From Enterobacteriaceae bacterium RIT714 (lineage in GTDB: Bacteria > Pseudomonadota > Gammaproteobacteria > Enterobacterales > Enterobacteriaceae): DNA of 64,000 nt. Below are positions 1-9,273 of this stretch, piece after piece. Location of the stretch: assembly GCA_009668015.1 (NCBI GenBank), contig WJYB01000003.1:1-64000 (forward strand), in the 5' to 3' direction. The stretch's first letter is position 1; each line of letters begins with the position of its first letter. Both the position numbers and the translations under genes were made by a program. The notes under the pieces were generated by a model. The model saw nothing but the letters and a program-made list of their open reading frames with translations. It was not told the DNA's origin and did no database searches.

Positions 1-707
1 ACGCTGGCATCGTTGATCACCTGGAATTTTTTGTCAGCGTCAGTTTTGTTATCAGTAACCTGAGTCTGCAGGTTATCGTCACCGGCCTGGCGGGCGGCCG
101 TTTCATCAGCAATCTTGCCGTCAACGATCTTCGCACGCTGGGCGCTGGCGTCGTTGATAGCATTAATACTCTTGTCAGTGTCTGCTTTATTCTGGGTAAC
201 CTGGGTCTGGAGTTTTTCGTCACCGGCCTGGCGGGCGGCTGTTTCATCAGCAATTTTACGGTCAACGATCTTCGCACGCTGGGCGCTGGCGTCGTTGACG
301 CTTTTGAATTGATTAGCCGTGTCAGCTTTCAGCGCATCTACATTTGCCTGGGTCTGCGTGATGCTCTGGCGGTTCGTCTGTACCTCATCCTGGACACTCT
401 CGATTGCGCTTTTATTACGATCGATGTTTTGCGTATTGGTCGAAATCGCTGAATCATGCGCAGTCACCACTTTTTCGACAATCTGGATATCGCTTTTATT
501 TTCATCGGCCTGATGCTGGGCGGCATGTGCCTGTTCAGTGGCATAGTTCGCCTGATTGCGTGCGCCATTGATTACCCCGGTAATCGGCTGCCCCTGAAAG
601 TCGCCATGCGACATGGAGACATCGTCAGAATTGACAGTTGCAGCAAAAGCAGCCGAGGAAGACATGACAACCACTGAAGCGAGCAAAGTTTTGGTGAAAG
701 TTTTCAC
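1..707 (-). CDS. Repeat-rich exported coiled-coil protein, probable adhesin (C-terminus off the window)
   Basis: Reading frame on the minus strand, open from a GTG start to the window edge (235 codons visible, no stop). The N-terminus is a clear Sec signal peptide (MKTFTKTLLAS, then a hydrophobic run ending SSSAAFA) followed by ATVNSDDVSMSHGDF. The rest is hydrophilic, alanine- and glutamine-rich and predicted helical. It includes 47-residue repeats starting NDASAQRAKIVD and containing ADETAARQAGD and LQTQVT. This architecture fits the stalk of a trimeric autotransporter (YadA-like) or another coiled-coil surface protein, but the anchoring C-terminus is not in the window, so the class is inferred. 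ATG cannot be the start: the ATG one base away is followed at once by TGA. The upstream spacing offers only a weak GGGAA ribosome site. Not part of the E. coli cnoX neighbourhood, so probably an acquired gene. Confidence 0.7.
   Translation of the reverse strand, partial: MKTFTKTLLASVVVMSSSAAFAATVNSDDVSMSHGDFQGQPITGVINGARNQANYATEQAHAAQHQADENKSDIQIVEKVVTAHDSAISTNTQNIDRNKSAIESVQDEVQTNRQSITQTQANVDALKADTANQFKSVNDASAQRAKIVDRKIADETAARQAGDEKLQTQVTQNKADTDKSINAINDASAQRAKIVDGKIADETAARQAGDDNLQTQVTDNKTDADKKFQVINDAS
6..290 (-). repeat. Two tandem 141-bp coding repeats in the left-edge adhesin
   Basis: The segment beginning with the NDASAQRAKIVD codons recurs at 141-bp (47-codon) intervals; matching starts lie near 288, 147 and 6. 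The two complete units differ by a handful of bases (RKIADET versus GKIADET, EKLQTQVTQ versus DNLQTQVTD), and a third begins at the window edge. In-frame repeats of this kind allow length variation by recombination. Confidence 0.8.
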
Positions 708-1389
708 ATTAATTTTCCCAGAAAGATTAAGGTAAGTTTTAAAATTCGCGTGGCTTGACAGTGTTGTCTGTTGCCATTACTGATGTGTGGCGAGTCTACT
801 CTCACGATAAACATATTCAAGTCTCACTGAACACATTTATAGGAGCGATTTGTTATCTTGATGATTGGTTTGAACTTATTTTTTAGAATTTTTAATTTTC
901 ATTAGTATTATCAGGTGTATAGAGTGTTTTTGGTGTTATGGAATATGCACCACTGATAACGAAGTGTTAAATATATAAGTGTGATATTTATTATGATGTT
1001 TGGATATTCAGGACCGATGAAGTCATATCCTTATTAAGTATGCATGTTTACATTATGTTTTTGTGAAGTGTTTTATCTGGAACGTCAGTAGTGTTGTGTC
1101 CTAAGTATGAAATCCACAGATTAAATGCTGTTTAAGGATGCTGATATTAACCATGATGAAACAGTGGTTTTGATTTTTTAGGGCGTCCTGGCAGCAGTTT
1201 GAAATTATTTGCCGGAAAGGGCGGAGTGAATGCGGTGCGGGAAATAAGATGAAGGAGTATAAAACACGGCTGGAACTCAGGCGCGCGGGTTGTTGCGTGG
1301 AGGAAAACCGCATCGGCGCGGTTAATCCGCGACAATATACGTTCGTCGCTGAAGCGGGTGATTACGTGGCAGAAGAAAGCGGGCTGAAT
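708..1389. other. AT-rich intergenic region upstream of the adhesin
   Basis: About 680 bases between the adhesin start and the cnoX terminator. It is visibly AT-rich, especially 820-1140, with no ORF showing recognisable protein sequence. It should hold the adhesin promoter, read leftwards. The base composition contrasts with the GC-rich backbone to the right and suggests acquired, possibly H-NS-bound, DNA. Confidence 0.4.
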
Positions 1390-1410
1390 CCCCTCTTCGT
1401 CGAAGAGGGG
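1390..1410 (-). terminator. Hairpin downstream of cnoX
   Basis: A 21-base near-perfect palindrome (CCCCTCTTCG, one T, CGAAGAGGGG) lies 16 bases past the cnoX stop codon. There is no strong T-run after it on the minus strand, so it may be a weak terminator or an mRNA 3'-end stabiliser. Confidence 0.5.
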
Positions 1411-1426
1411 AGTGGAAAGAATGGAA

Positions 1427-2290
<864 letters not shown>

Positions 2291-2340
2291 TCAGTTAATC
2301 AGTTTGATGTAGACATGGGGGTGAGGAGCAACGCTTCAAC

Positions 2341-3150
2341 TCAACCGTGTAAAATTTTATCCATCACGCGGCCCGGCAGCAGGCGCTTAAGCCAGCCAAC
2401 GGCGTGAGTCACCAGCGTGACCGGATAGCGCATTTTGGGACGATCGCTTTCAAAAGCATGGCGCACTTTAGCGACAACTGCCTCTGGTCCAAGCGTGAAT
2501 CGCGCTGCGATGCCCGGATTTTCAACCGGTTTGTCGGACTGGGTTTGATTGACGTTATCGGTAAACCGGGTGCGGATGGGGCCCGGTTCGATCAGGCTGA
2601 CTTTGATACCGCTGTGGCGCAGCTCCATGCGTAAGGCATCGGACCACGCTTCCAGCGCATATTTACTGGCGGCATAAGCCCCGCGACCCGGAGTCGAGAT
2701 AAGCCCCATGACGGACGATGTCATCACGATGCGGCCTTCACCGTGCGGCAGCATGGCTGGCAGCAGGGCCATCGTGAGCTGATGTACGCCAAAAAAGTTG
2801 GCAGAAAACTGCTGTTCGAGCTGCTCACGGGAGACGGTTTGCAGCGGGCCGTACACGCCGAAACCGGCGTTATTAAACAGCCCGTACAAACGGTTGTTGG
2901 TCAGCGCAATCACCTCGGCGGCGGCGCGATCGATGCTTTCTGGCGAGTCAAGATCCAGCAAAACGCCCTTAAAGCCCTTGCTGTTCATCCGTTCGACATC
3001 ATCAGGTTTTCGACAAGCGGCCAGAACCCAAAATCCCTGGCGCTTCAGTTCAAATGCGCTTTCAAGGCCAATCCCACTGGAACATCCTGTTATTAAGACC
3101 GATTTTTGCATAACTTTACCTGTCAGGATCTCCGCTGAATTAAGAGTCAT
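2341..3150 (-). CDS. ybbO: Short-chain dehydrogenase/aldehyde reductase YbbO
   Basis: 269 residues. A Rossmann NADP-binding motif TGCSSGIG sits at 21-28, the NNAG motif near 93, and the catalytic Ser plus YAASK motif near 150-168, all classic short-chain dehydrogenase signatures. E. coli YbbO is an NADP-dependent reductase of medium- and long-chain aldehydes. The C-terminal stretch ending GRVMDKILHG is strongly conserved. The start codon overlaps the end of tesA by 11 bases, so the two are cotranscribed and probably translationally coupled. An internal ATG at residue 14 (MQKSVLITG) is an alternative start. Confidence 0.93.
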   Translation of the reverse strand: MTLNSAEILTGKVMQKSVLITGCSSGIGLESAFELKRQGFWVLAACRKPDDVERMNSKGFKGVLLDLDSPESIDRAAAEVIALTNNRLYGLFNNAGFGVYGPLQTVSREQLEQQFSANFFGVHQLTMALLPAMLPHGEGRIVMTSSVMGLISTPGRGAYAASKYALEAWSDALRMELRHSGIKVSLIEPGPIRTRFTDNVNQTQSDKPVENPGIAARFTLGPEAVVAKVRHAFESDRPKMRYPVTLVTHAVGWLKRLLPGRVMDKILHG

Positions 3151-3766
3151 GTTTAACTAGAGGAGCCAGTCGAGTCGCCATCCAGTCAGCAATAAAGGGC
3201 TGGGCGTCGCGATTGGGGTGAATACCGTCATCCTGCATCCATTGTGGTTTCAGATAGACCTCTTCCATGAAAAATGGCAGCAGCGGAATATCGAATTCTT
3301 TGGCAAGCTTCGGATAGATGGCGCTAAAGGCCTCATTATAACGGCGTCCGTAGTTCGCAGGCAGACGAATTTGCATTAAAAGCGGTTGCGCGTTGGCGGC
3401 CTGAATATCCGTAATAATTTTGCGCAAAGTTTGTTCTGTCTGTTGCGGCTGGAATCCCCGCAGACCGTCGTTACCGCCCAGTTCGACCAGCACCCAGCGC
3501 GGTTGATGTTGTTTAAGCAGGGCAGGCAGACGGGCTAGTCCCTGCTGGGAGGTATCGCCGCTAATGCTGGCATTCAGTACCGGCGTTTTTGTCTGCCATT
3601 TATCGTTGAGCAGCGCAGGCCAGGCGGCAGTGGCCGCCATTCGATAGCCCGCGCTCAGGCTGTCACCCAGAACCAATAACGTGTCCGCAGCAGCGGCGCG
3701 GAAGGTCATCAGAATCAGAAACAGGAAGGGCAAATGCCAGCGGAAAACATTGTTGCAGTTCATCAT
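3140..3766 (-). CDS. tesA: Multifunctional acyl-CoA thioesterase I / protease I / lysophospholipase L1
   Basis: 208 residues, matching E. coli TesA throughout. A signal peptide (MMN to AAAA26) directs it to the periplasm. The SGNH-hydrolase blocks are present: GDSLSAGYR with nucleophile Ser36 of the precursor, GGNDGLRG, and the Asp-His pair in DGIHPNRDAQ. It hydrolyses long-chain acyl thioesters and lysophospholipids. A much longer open frame continues upstream through ybbA, but the [10 protein letters not shown] start preceding the signal peptide is the family start. The first 33 bases overlap the divergent ybbA coding sequence. Confidence 0.96.
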   Translation of the reverse strand: MMNCNNVFRWHLPFLFLILMTFRAAAADTLLVLGDSLSAGYRMAATAAWPALLNDKWQTKTPVLNASISGDTSQQGLARLPALLKQHQPRWVLVELGGNDGLRGFQPQQTEQTLRKIITDIQAANAQPLLMQIRLPANYGRRYNEAFSAIYPKLAKEFDIPLLPFFMEEVYLKPQWMQDDGIHPNRDAQPFIADWMATRLAPLVKHDS

Positions 3767-4420
3767 CTTAAGAAGTCCGTCGGTCAGGGGGAGCACGAGC
3801 TGTCCATCCTCACCGGAGTTGAACTCGTTGTCAAACGCGCTGAAACCATTGCGCTGATTGGTGAATCCGGTTCCGGTAAGTCCACGCTGCTGGCGATTCT
3901 GGCCGGGCTGGATGACGGCACCAGCGGCGAGGTTAATCTCGTCGGGCAGCCGCTGCATCAGCTGGATGAAGAGGCTCGCGCGGCGCTTCGCGCGAAACAC
4001 ATCGGTTTTGTCTTCCAGTCTTTTATGCTCATTCCTACCCTGAATGCGCTGGAAAACGTCGAGTTGCCCGGCCTGTTGCGCGGCGAGAACGCCAGTCAAA
4101 GTCGCCACGGCGCGAAGGCGCTGCTGGAACAGCTCGGGCTGGGGAAACGTCTCGATCATCTTCCGGCGCAGCTCTCCGGCGGCGAACAGCAACGCGTGGC
4201 GCTGGCGCGGGCGTTTAATGGCCGCCCGGACGTACTTTTTGCCGATGAACCCACCGGAAATCTGGATCGTCAAACCGGGGATAAAATCGCGGATCTGCTG
4301 TTTACGCTGAACCGCGAACATGGCACAACGCTGATTCTGGTGACCCACGATCCGCAGCTGGCGGCACGCTGCGACCGCCGTCTGCGTCTGGTGAACGGGT
4401 TATTGCAGGAGGAAGTATGA
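3734..4420 (+). CDS. ybbA: ABC transporter ATP-binding protein YbbA
   Basis: 228 residues of the LolD/MacB-type ATPase family. Walker A is GESGSGKST (43-51), followed by a Q-loop in VFQSFML, the signature LSGGEQQR, Walker [13 protein letters not shown] and the switch histidine in LVTHD. It pairs with YbbP, whose start overlaps its stop (ATGA). Together they resemble exporters or mechanotransmission complexes that act on lipids or lipoproteins. The physiological substrate is not settled; the neighbouring TesA suggests a link to periplasmic acyl compounds. Divergent from and overlapping tesA. Confidence 0.94.
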   Translation: MPAENIVAVHHLKKSVGQGEHELSILTGVELVVKRAETIALIGESGSGKSTLLAILAGLDDGTSGEVNLVGQPLHQLDEEARAALRAKHIGFVFQSFMLIPTLNALENVELPGLLRGENASQSRHGAKALLEQLGLGKRLDHLPAQLSGGEQQRVALARAFNGRPDVLFADEPTGNLDRQTGDKIADLLFTLNREHGTTLILVTHDPQLAARCDRRLRLVNGLLQEEV

Positions 4421-6831
4421 TCGCACGCTGGTTCTGGCGCGAATGGCGCTCGCCCTCGCTGTTAATTGTCTGGCTGGCGCTGAGTCTGGCGGTGGCCTGC
4501 GTGCTGGCGCTCGGCAGCGTCAGCGATCGAATGGAAAAGGGCTTAAGTCAGCAAAGCCGCGAGTTTATGGCGGGCGACCGTACCTTGACCAGCTCACGCG
4601 ATGTGCCGCAGGCGTGGATCGACGAGGCGCGTAAACAGGGGCTAAAGGTCGGGAAACAGCTGAGTTTTCAGACCATGACCTTTGCCGCTGACACGCCCCA
4701 GCTGGCAAGCGTGAAAGCGGTTGACGATATCTATCCGATGTACGGCGAATTGCAAACCAGCCCTCCTGGTTTAAAACCCACGGCAGGCTCCGTGCTACTG
4801 GCGCCGCGGCTGATGGCGCTGCTGAATCTGAAAAACGGCGACAGCATCGACGTGGGCGACGCCACGCTGAAAATCGTCGGCGAAGTGGTCCAGGAGCCGG
4901 ATTCCGGTTTTAACCCGTTCCAGATGGCGCCGCGTCTGCTGATGAACACGGCGGACGTCGAAAAAACCGCAGCCGTTCAGCCGGGCAGCCGCGTCACCTG
5001 GCGGTATAAATTTGGCGGAACGCCAGCCCAGCTGGAGGCCTACGAACAGTGGCTGAAACCGCAGCTGAAACCGGAACATCGCTGGATCGGCATGGAACAG
5101 GACGACGGCGCGTTGGGTAAATCGCTGGAGCGCTCGCAGCAGTTTTTACTGCTTTCAGCGCTGCTGACCATGCTGCTGGCGGTTGCCGCCGTAGCGGTGG
5201 CGATGGGGCACTACTGCCGCAGCCGCTACGATCTGGTGGCGATCCTGAAAACTCTCGGCGCGGGGCGTGCGCAGCTGCGCAAGCTGATCGTCGGGCAGTG
5301 GTTGATGGTGCTGGCGCTGTCTGCCATTACCGGCGGGGCGATTGGGCTGCTGTTCGAAAAAGTGCTGATGGTGTTGCTCAAACCGGTACTCCCGGCGGCG
5401 CTTCCGCCCGCGAGCTTGTGGCCGTGGCTGTGGGCCATGGGGGCGATGGTGGTGATTTCGCTGCTGGTGGGGCTGCGTCCCTATCGCCTGCTGCTGGCCA
5501 CGCAGCCGCTGCGGGTGCTGCGCAGGGATGTGGTCGCCAGCGTCTGGCCGCTGAAATTCTATCTGCCGGTTGTGGTGGCGATCGTCGTGATGTTGCTCGC
5601 CTGGCTGATGGGCGGCAGCATGTTGCTGTGGGCGGTGCTGGCCGGAGCCGTCGTGCTGGCGCTGCTGTGCGGCGTGCTGGGCTGGATGCTGCTGAACGTG
5701 CTGAAAGGACTGACGCTTAAATCGCTGCCCGTGCGCCTGGCGGTGAATCGCCTGCTGCGCCAGCCGTGGTCGACGCTGAGTCAGCTGTCGGCTTTTTCCC
5801 TGTCATTCATGCTACTGGCGATGCTGCTGGTGCTGCGCGGCGATCTGCTCGACCGTTGGCAGCAGCAGCTTCCAGCGGAAAGCCCGAACTATTTCCTGAT
5901 CAACATTGCGCCGGAACAGGTCACGCCGCTGAAGGGCTTCCTCTCTGAGCATCAGATTGTGCCAGAGTCGTTCTATCCGATCGTCCGGGCGCGACTGACG
6001 CAGATTAACGGCAAGTCGACGGAGGGAAACCAGGACGAATCACTCAACCGTGAGCTGAATTTAACCTGGCAGGAGAAACGGCCGGATCATAACCCGATCA
6101 CCGCCGGCAGCTGGCCGCCGAAAGCGGGTGAGGTGTCGATGGAAGAGGGGCTGGCAGCGCGGCTGAAAGTTGGTTTAGGCGATACGGTGACCTTCACCGG
6201 CGATACCCAGGACTTCAGCGCTAAAGTGACCAGTCTGCGCAAAGTGGACTGGGAAAGCCTGCGTCCGAACTTCTTCTTTATCTTCCCGACCGGGGCGCTG
6301 GACGGGCAGCCGCAAAGCTGGCTCACCAGTTTCCGCTGGGAAAACGGCAACGGCATGCTGACGCAGTTGAACCGTGAGTTCCCGACGGTGAGCCTGCTGG
6401 ATATTGGCGCGATCCTGAAACAGGTCGGCCAGGTACTGGAGCAGGTCAGCCGCGCGCTGGAGGTGATGGTGGTGCTGGTCACCGCCTGTGGCGTATTGCT
6501 GTTACTGGCCCAGGTGCAGGTGGGAATGCGACAGCGCCATCAGGAGCTGGTGGTGTACCGCACGCTCGGGGCGAGTAAATCCCTGCTGTGCACTACGTTA
6601 TGGTGCGAGTTTGCGCTGCTGGGGCTGGTGTCGGGACTGGTGGCGGCCATCGGCGCTGAAACCGCGCTGGCCGTGCTGCAAACGCGGGTATTTGACTTCC
6701 CGTGGGAGCCGGACTGGCGGCTGTGGCTGATCCTGCCTGTCTCCGGCGCTGTGCTGCTCTCCTTGTGCGGCGGCTGGCTCGGCACGCGGCTGTTAAAAGG
6801 CAAAGCGCTATTCCGTCAGTTTGCCAGTTAA
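4417..6831 (+). CDS. ybbP: FtsX-like ABC permease YbbP
   Basis: 804 residues, the family length. The first transmembrane helix lies at about 15-35 (LLIVWLALSLAVACVLALG), followed by a large periplasmic domain. FtsX-type helix groups follow at about 245-400 and 430-480. A second periplasmic domain covers about 490-680, and a last three-helix FtsX unit ends RLLKGKALFRQFAS. The duplicated FtsX organisation is typical of the YbbP/LolCE-related large permeases. Start overlaps the ybbA stop by 4 bases, implying translational coupling and a two-gene operon. Confidence 0.94.
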   Translation: MIARWFWREWRSPSLLIVWLALSLAVACVLALGSVSDRMEKGLSQQSREFMAGDRTLTSSRDVPQAWIDEARKQGLKVGKQLSFQTMTFAADTPQLASVKAVDDIYPMYGELQTSPPGLKPTAGSVLLAPRLMALLNLKNGDSIDVGDATLKIVGEVVQEPDSGFNPFQMAPRLLMNTADVEKTAAVQPGSRVTWRYKFGGTPAQLEAYEQWLKPQLKPEHRWIGMEQDDGALGKSLERSQQFLLLSALLTMLLAVAAVAVAMGHYCRSRYDLVAILKTLGAGRAQLRKLIVGQWLMVLALSAITGGAIGLLFEKVLMVLLKPVLPAALPPASLWPWLWAMGAMVVISLLVGLRPYRLLLATQPLRVLRRDVVASVWPLKFYLPVVVAIVVMLLAWLMGGSMLLWAVLAGAVVLALLCGVLGWMLLNVLKGLTLKSLPVRLAVNRLLRQPWSTLSQLSAFSLSFMLLAMLLVLRGDLLDRWQQQLPAESPNYFLINIAPEQVTPLKGFLSEHQIVPESFYPIVRARLTQINGKSTEGNQDESLNRELNLTWQEKRPDHNPITAGSWPPKAGEVSMEEGLAARLKVGLGDTVTFTGDTQDFSAKVTSLRKVDWESLRPNFFFIFPTGALDGQPQSWLTSFRWENGNGMLTQLNREFPTVSLLDIGAILKQVGQVLEQVSRALEVMVVLVTACGVLLLLAQVQVGMRQRHQELVVYRTLGASKSLLCTTLWCEFALLGLVSGLVAAIGAETALAVLQTRVFDFPWEPDWRLWLILPVSGAVLLSLCGGWLGTRLLKGKALFRQFAS

Positions 6832-6843
6832 TTCCATTACGTG

Positions 6844-6881
6844 ATGATTACGCGCCGGTTTATATACTGGCGCGTAATCAT
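6844..6881 (+). terminator. Hairpin after ybbP
   Basis: A 13-bp perfect inverted repeat (ATGATTACGCGCC, 12-base loop, GGCGCGTAATCAT) 12 bases after the ybbP stop, followed by TTTAG. Most likely an intrinsic terminator isolating ybbAP from the porin gene. Confidence 0.6.
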
Positions 6882-6993
6882 TTAGTAGCACAAATTGATA
6901 ATACCCTCACATTTAGCAGCACAAAACATTAAAAACCCAACCACACGAGCCGTTTAATTCCGGATATTATTCGTTTGCTAAATAATTAGCAGC
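6879..6993 (+). promoter_or_regulatory. Direct repeats upstream of the porin gene, candidate operator
   Basis: CATTTAG[T/C]AGCACAAA occurs at 6879-6894 and again at 6910-6925, exactly 31 bases apart (about three helical turns). A third partial copy, ATTAGCAGC, is at 6985-6993, inside the inverted repeat GCTAA-N4-TTAGC. The porin start follows at 7014 with AAGGA as ribosome site. Spacing and position suggest a regulator-binding array; the regulator is unknown. Confidence 0.4.
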
Positions 6994-7013
6994 GTGTCTA
7001 TCAAGGAATAATA

Positions 7014-8159
7014 ATGACCATAAAAAAAACAGCGCTGGCGACAACGATCGGCGCGGCAGTGGCATTGGCGTCTTTCGCAGCACAAGCGGAAATCACCGTA
7101 CTCAAGCAAGATCCGCAGGCGGGCAACCCCCTGAGCCGTCTTAACTTTACCGTTGGCGGCAGTATCCGTCCGCAGTTTCAGAATATGAACGGCGACGATG
7201 GTAAAAATAGCTATAAGCGTAACGGCTTCGACGGCGGGACGCGTTTCCGTTTCGCCGCGGATTACTATCTGTTTGATGACATCAGCTGGGTGAGTTATTA
7301 CGAGCTGGGCGTGAATATTCCGGCGCTGTTCGACTGGGATAATCACCACGCAGAAGGCGCGAACGATACCTCTCGCCGTATGCTTTACACCGGTCTGAAA
7401 AGCGATACCTGGGGTACGCTGACCTTCGGTCAACAGAACAGTGTCTATTACGATGTGGTGGGCGCGAAGACCGATATCTGGGACTACGACATGATCGGCC
7501 AGGCGCCGGGTAACGGCATCAACGGCGACTACGATGGCTCTTATCGTTCACGCAAAATGCTGAAATATAAGAAAACGGTGGGTGATGCCGATATCTACGC
7601 ATCCTGGCTGTTCGAAGACGGTGAATACCTGCCGGGTAACGGCCTGCGTTATAAGCGTAAAGGCGGCGGTTCACTCGGTCTGGATTATCACCTGACCACC
7701 GACCTGACCTGGGGCGCGGCATGGAACTACACCCGTGCGGATATGCGCGATCCGGATAATGGCGACAGCAAATCCTACGATCAGAATATCCTCGGTACGG
7801 CGCTGAGCTGGACTCCGGACAACTGGACCTTCTCCGCAGGCGGCGGCTGGTATCAGAACTTCATGACCACCAAAAAAGTGTCTGTTAACGATTACTTTGC
7901 CGGTGATGCATGGGGTATTGAGTACTTCGCGGGCTATAAAATCCCGGTCGGCCAGTATGCGCTGAAATCCGTTCAGCCTTACGTTATGGGCGATCGCATT
8001 GAATATGTGAATGGTCGTAACTACCAGCGCACCGACAATGGCGTGGGTGTGAGCTTCCAGCTGGATTACGGTTTCCGTGTTGATTACGAACACGTGTTTA
8101 CCTCCAGCACCGACAATTTGGGTGATATGAACCTGGTGCGTCTGCGTTACGACTTCTGA
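7014..8159 (+). CDS. Outer-membrane porin
   Basis: 381 residues. Signal peptide MTIKKTALATTIGAAVALASFAAQA, then a beta-rich chain ending in the aromatic C-terminus RLRYDF used by the BAM complex. Alternating aromatic strands (FRFAADYYLF, WGTLTFGQQN, YDFRVDYEHVF-like segments) fit a 16-strand general porin, and WGTLTFGQQN matches the porin loop-3 region. It differs from OmpF/OmpC/PhoE and I do not recognise a symbol. Position directly ahead of the SfbABC-type transporter suggests that it supplies the same substrate to the periplasm, but a terminator separates them. A strong AAGGA ribosome site fixes the start. Confidence 0.85.
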   Translation: MTIKKTALATTIGAAVALASFAAQAEITVLKQDPQAGNPLSRLNFTVGGSIRPQFQNMNGDDGKNSYKRNGFDGGTRFRFAADYYLFDDISWVSYYELGVNIPALFDWDNHHAEGANDTSRRMLYTGLKSDTWGTLTFGQQNSVYYDVVGAKTDIWDYDMIGQAPGNGINGDYDGSYRSRKMLKYKKTVGDADIYASWLFEDGEYLPGNGLRYKRKGGGSLGLDYHLTTDLTWGAAWNYTRADMRDPDNGDSKSYDQNILGTALSWTPDNWTFSAGGGWYQNFMTTKKVSVNDYFAGDAWGIEYFAGYKIPVGQYALKSVQPYVMGDRIEYVNGRNYQRTDNGVGVSFQLDYGFRVDYEHVFTSSTDNLGDMNLVRLRYDF

Positions 8160-8167
8160 GTCGTCTC

Positions 8168-8193
8168 ACCGGGTGGCGTTCTGCCGCCCGGTT
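8168..8193 (+). terminator. Terminator after the porin gene
   Basis: The inverted repeat CCGGGTGGC-GTTCT-GCCGCCCGG (one G-T wobble) starts about 10 bases past the porin stop and is followed by the T-rich TTATTCTCTTT. Confidence 0.7.
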
Positions 8194-8381
8194 ATTCTCT
8201 TTCCCGGACTATCCATAGCCAGAATCGGCATAACCCATCTTCAGTACATTCAAAGACATATTCAGCAACATCATGAAATAATTTCAAGGACAGTGGCTTG
8301 TGATCTGTGTCATGTTAAAGATTATCTGCGTCGCATCGTACGACGCACTACACAGCCACACCGCTTTGAAATGGAGATGTT

Positions 8382-9215
8382 ATGGGATTTCGTCACACGC
8401 TTCGCGCCGCAGCCGGTGCGTTATTGTTGGTCTGCGGTTTGCAGACTGCTCACGCTAACAGCGATCCGCACACCATTGTGTTTGGCGTTGCGCCGGGTCC
8501 GTATGGCGATATGGTTAAGCAGGCGATCGCCCCTTCACTGAAGGAGAAAGGGTATAAAGTGGTGGTGCGTGAATTTAGCGACTACGTACAACCCAATATG
8601 GCCCTGTCTAACGGCAGCATTGACGCTAACCTGTTCCAGCACTCGCTCTACTTCAGCAAATTCACCGCCGATAAAGGGCTTAAACTGACGAAACTGCTCA
8701 CCGTGCCGACTGCCGGAATGGGCTTTTACTCGCGTCAGGTAAAAAGCCTGGATGAGCTGAAAAAGGGCGATATCGTGACACTGTCGAACGATCCAACGAA
8801 TCTGGCGCGCGGCCTGCGTTTCCTGCAGTCGCTGAATCTGATCACTATCAAAGATAACATCGACCCGACGAAAGCCTCCGAGCGTGACATCGCCAGCAAC
8901 CCGAAAGGGCTGGTGTTTAAACCGCTGGAAGCAGCCCAGCTGCCGCGTACGCTGGACAGTGTGACGGCCTCGCTGGTAAATGGTAATTTTGCCATTGCCG
9001 CTGGGCTGGATCTCTCCAGCGCCCTGGCCCAGGAACATCTTGACGAAAACCTGAAAAATATCATCGCGGTACGTACAGAAGATGCGGATAAACCGTTTGC
9101 CAAAGATATTGTGGCCGTCGTGCAGTCACCGGCCTATCGCGCGGTGATCGACGATCCAAAAAATGTGTATACCGCCTTCCAGAAACCAGACTGGATGACA
9201 GCAGCAAAACCGTAA
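8382..9215 (+). CDS. sfbA: Periplasmic substrate-binding protein, MetQ/NlpA family (SfbA-like)
   Basis: 277 residues. Signal peptide MGFRHTLRAAAGALLL to AHA, without a convincing lipobox, so a soluble periplasmic protein rather than a MetQ-type lipoprotein. The body matches the NLPA family: FGVAPGPYGDMV near the N-terminus, then DANLFQHSLYF, NDPTNLARGLRFLQ and NGNFAIAAGL. The family binds methionine or related compounds. The Salmonella homologue SfbA, at the equivalent chromosomal position, was proposed to act in iron uptake, so the substrate is uncertain. First gene of a three-gene operon with its ATPase and permease. GGAG eight bases upstream sets the start. Confidence 0.85.
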   Translation: MGFRHTLRAAAGALLLVCGLQTAHANSDPHTIVFGVAPGPYGDMVKQAIAPSLKEKGYKVVVREFSDYVQPNMALSNGSIDANLFQHSLYFSKFTADKGLKLTKLLTVPTAGMGFYSRQVKSLDELKKGDIVTLSNDPTNLARGLRFLQSLNLITIKDNIDPTKASERDIASNPKGLVFKPLEAAQLPRTLDSVTASLVNGNFAIAAGLDLSSALAQEHLDENLKNIIAVRTEDADKPFAKDIVAVVQSPAYRAVIDDPKNVYTAFQKPDWMTAAKP

Positions 9216-9273
9216 TGGCGTACACGATCGACGGGGCAGACAGGTCTGCCCTTTTCGCATTTCTGAGGTAGTC

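Noticed and set aside
3140-4348. A 402-codon minus-strand frame including tesA
   Set aside because: The part upstream of 3766 is the antisense of ybbA; tesA has a clear signal peptide start at 3766.
5298-5720. Alanine/glycine-rich frame inside ybbP
   Set aside because: Shadow frame in GC-rich coding DNA with no start context or family similarity.
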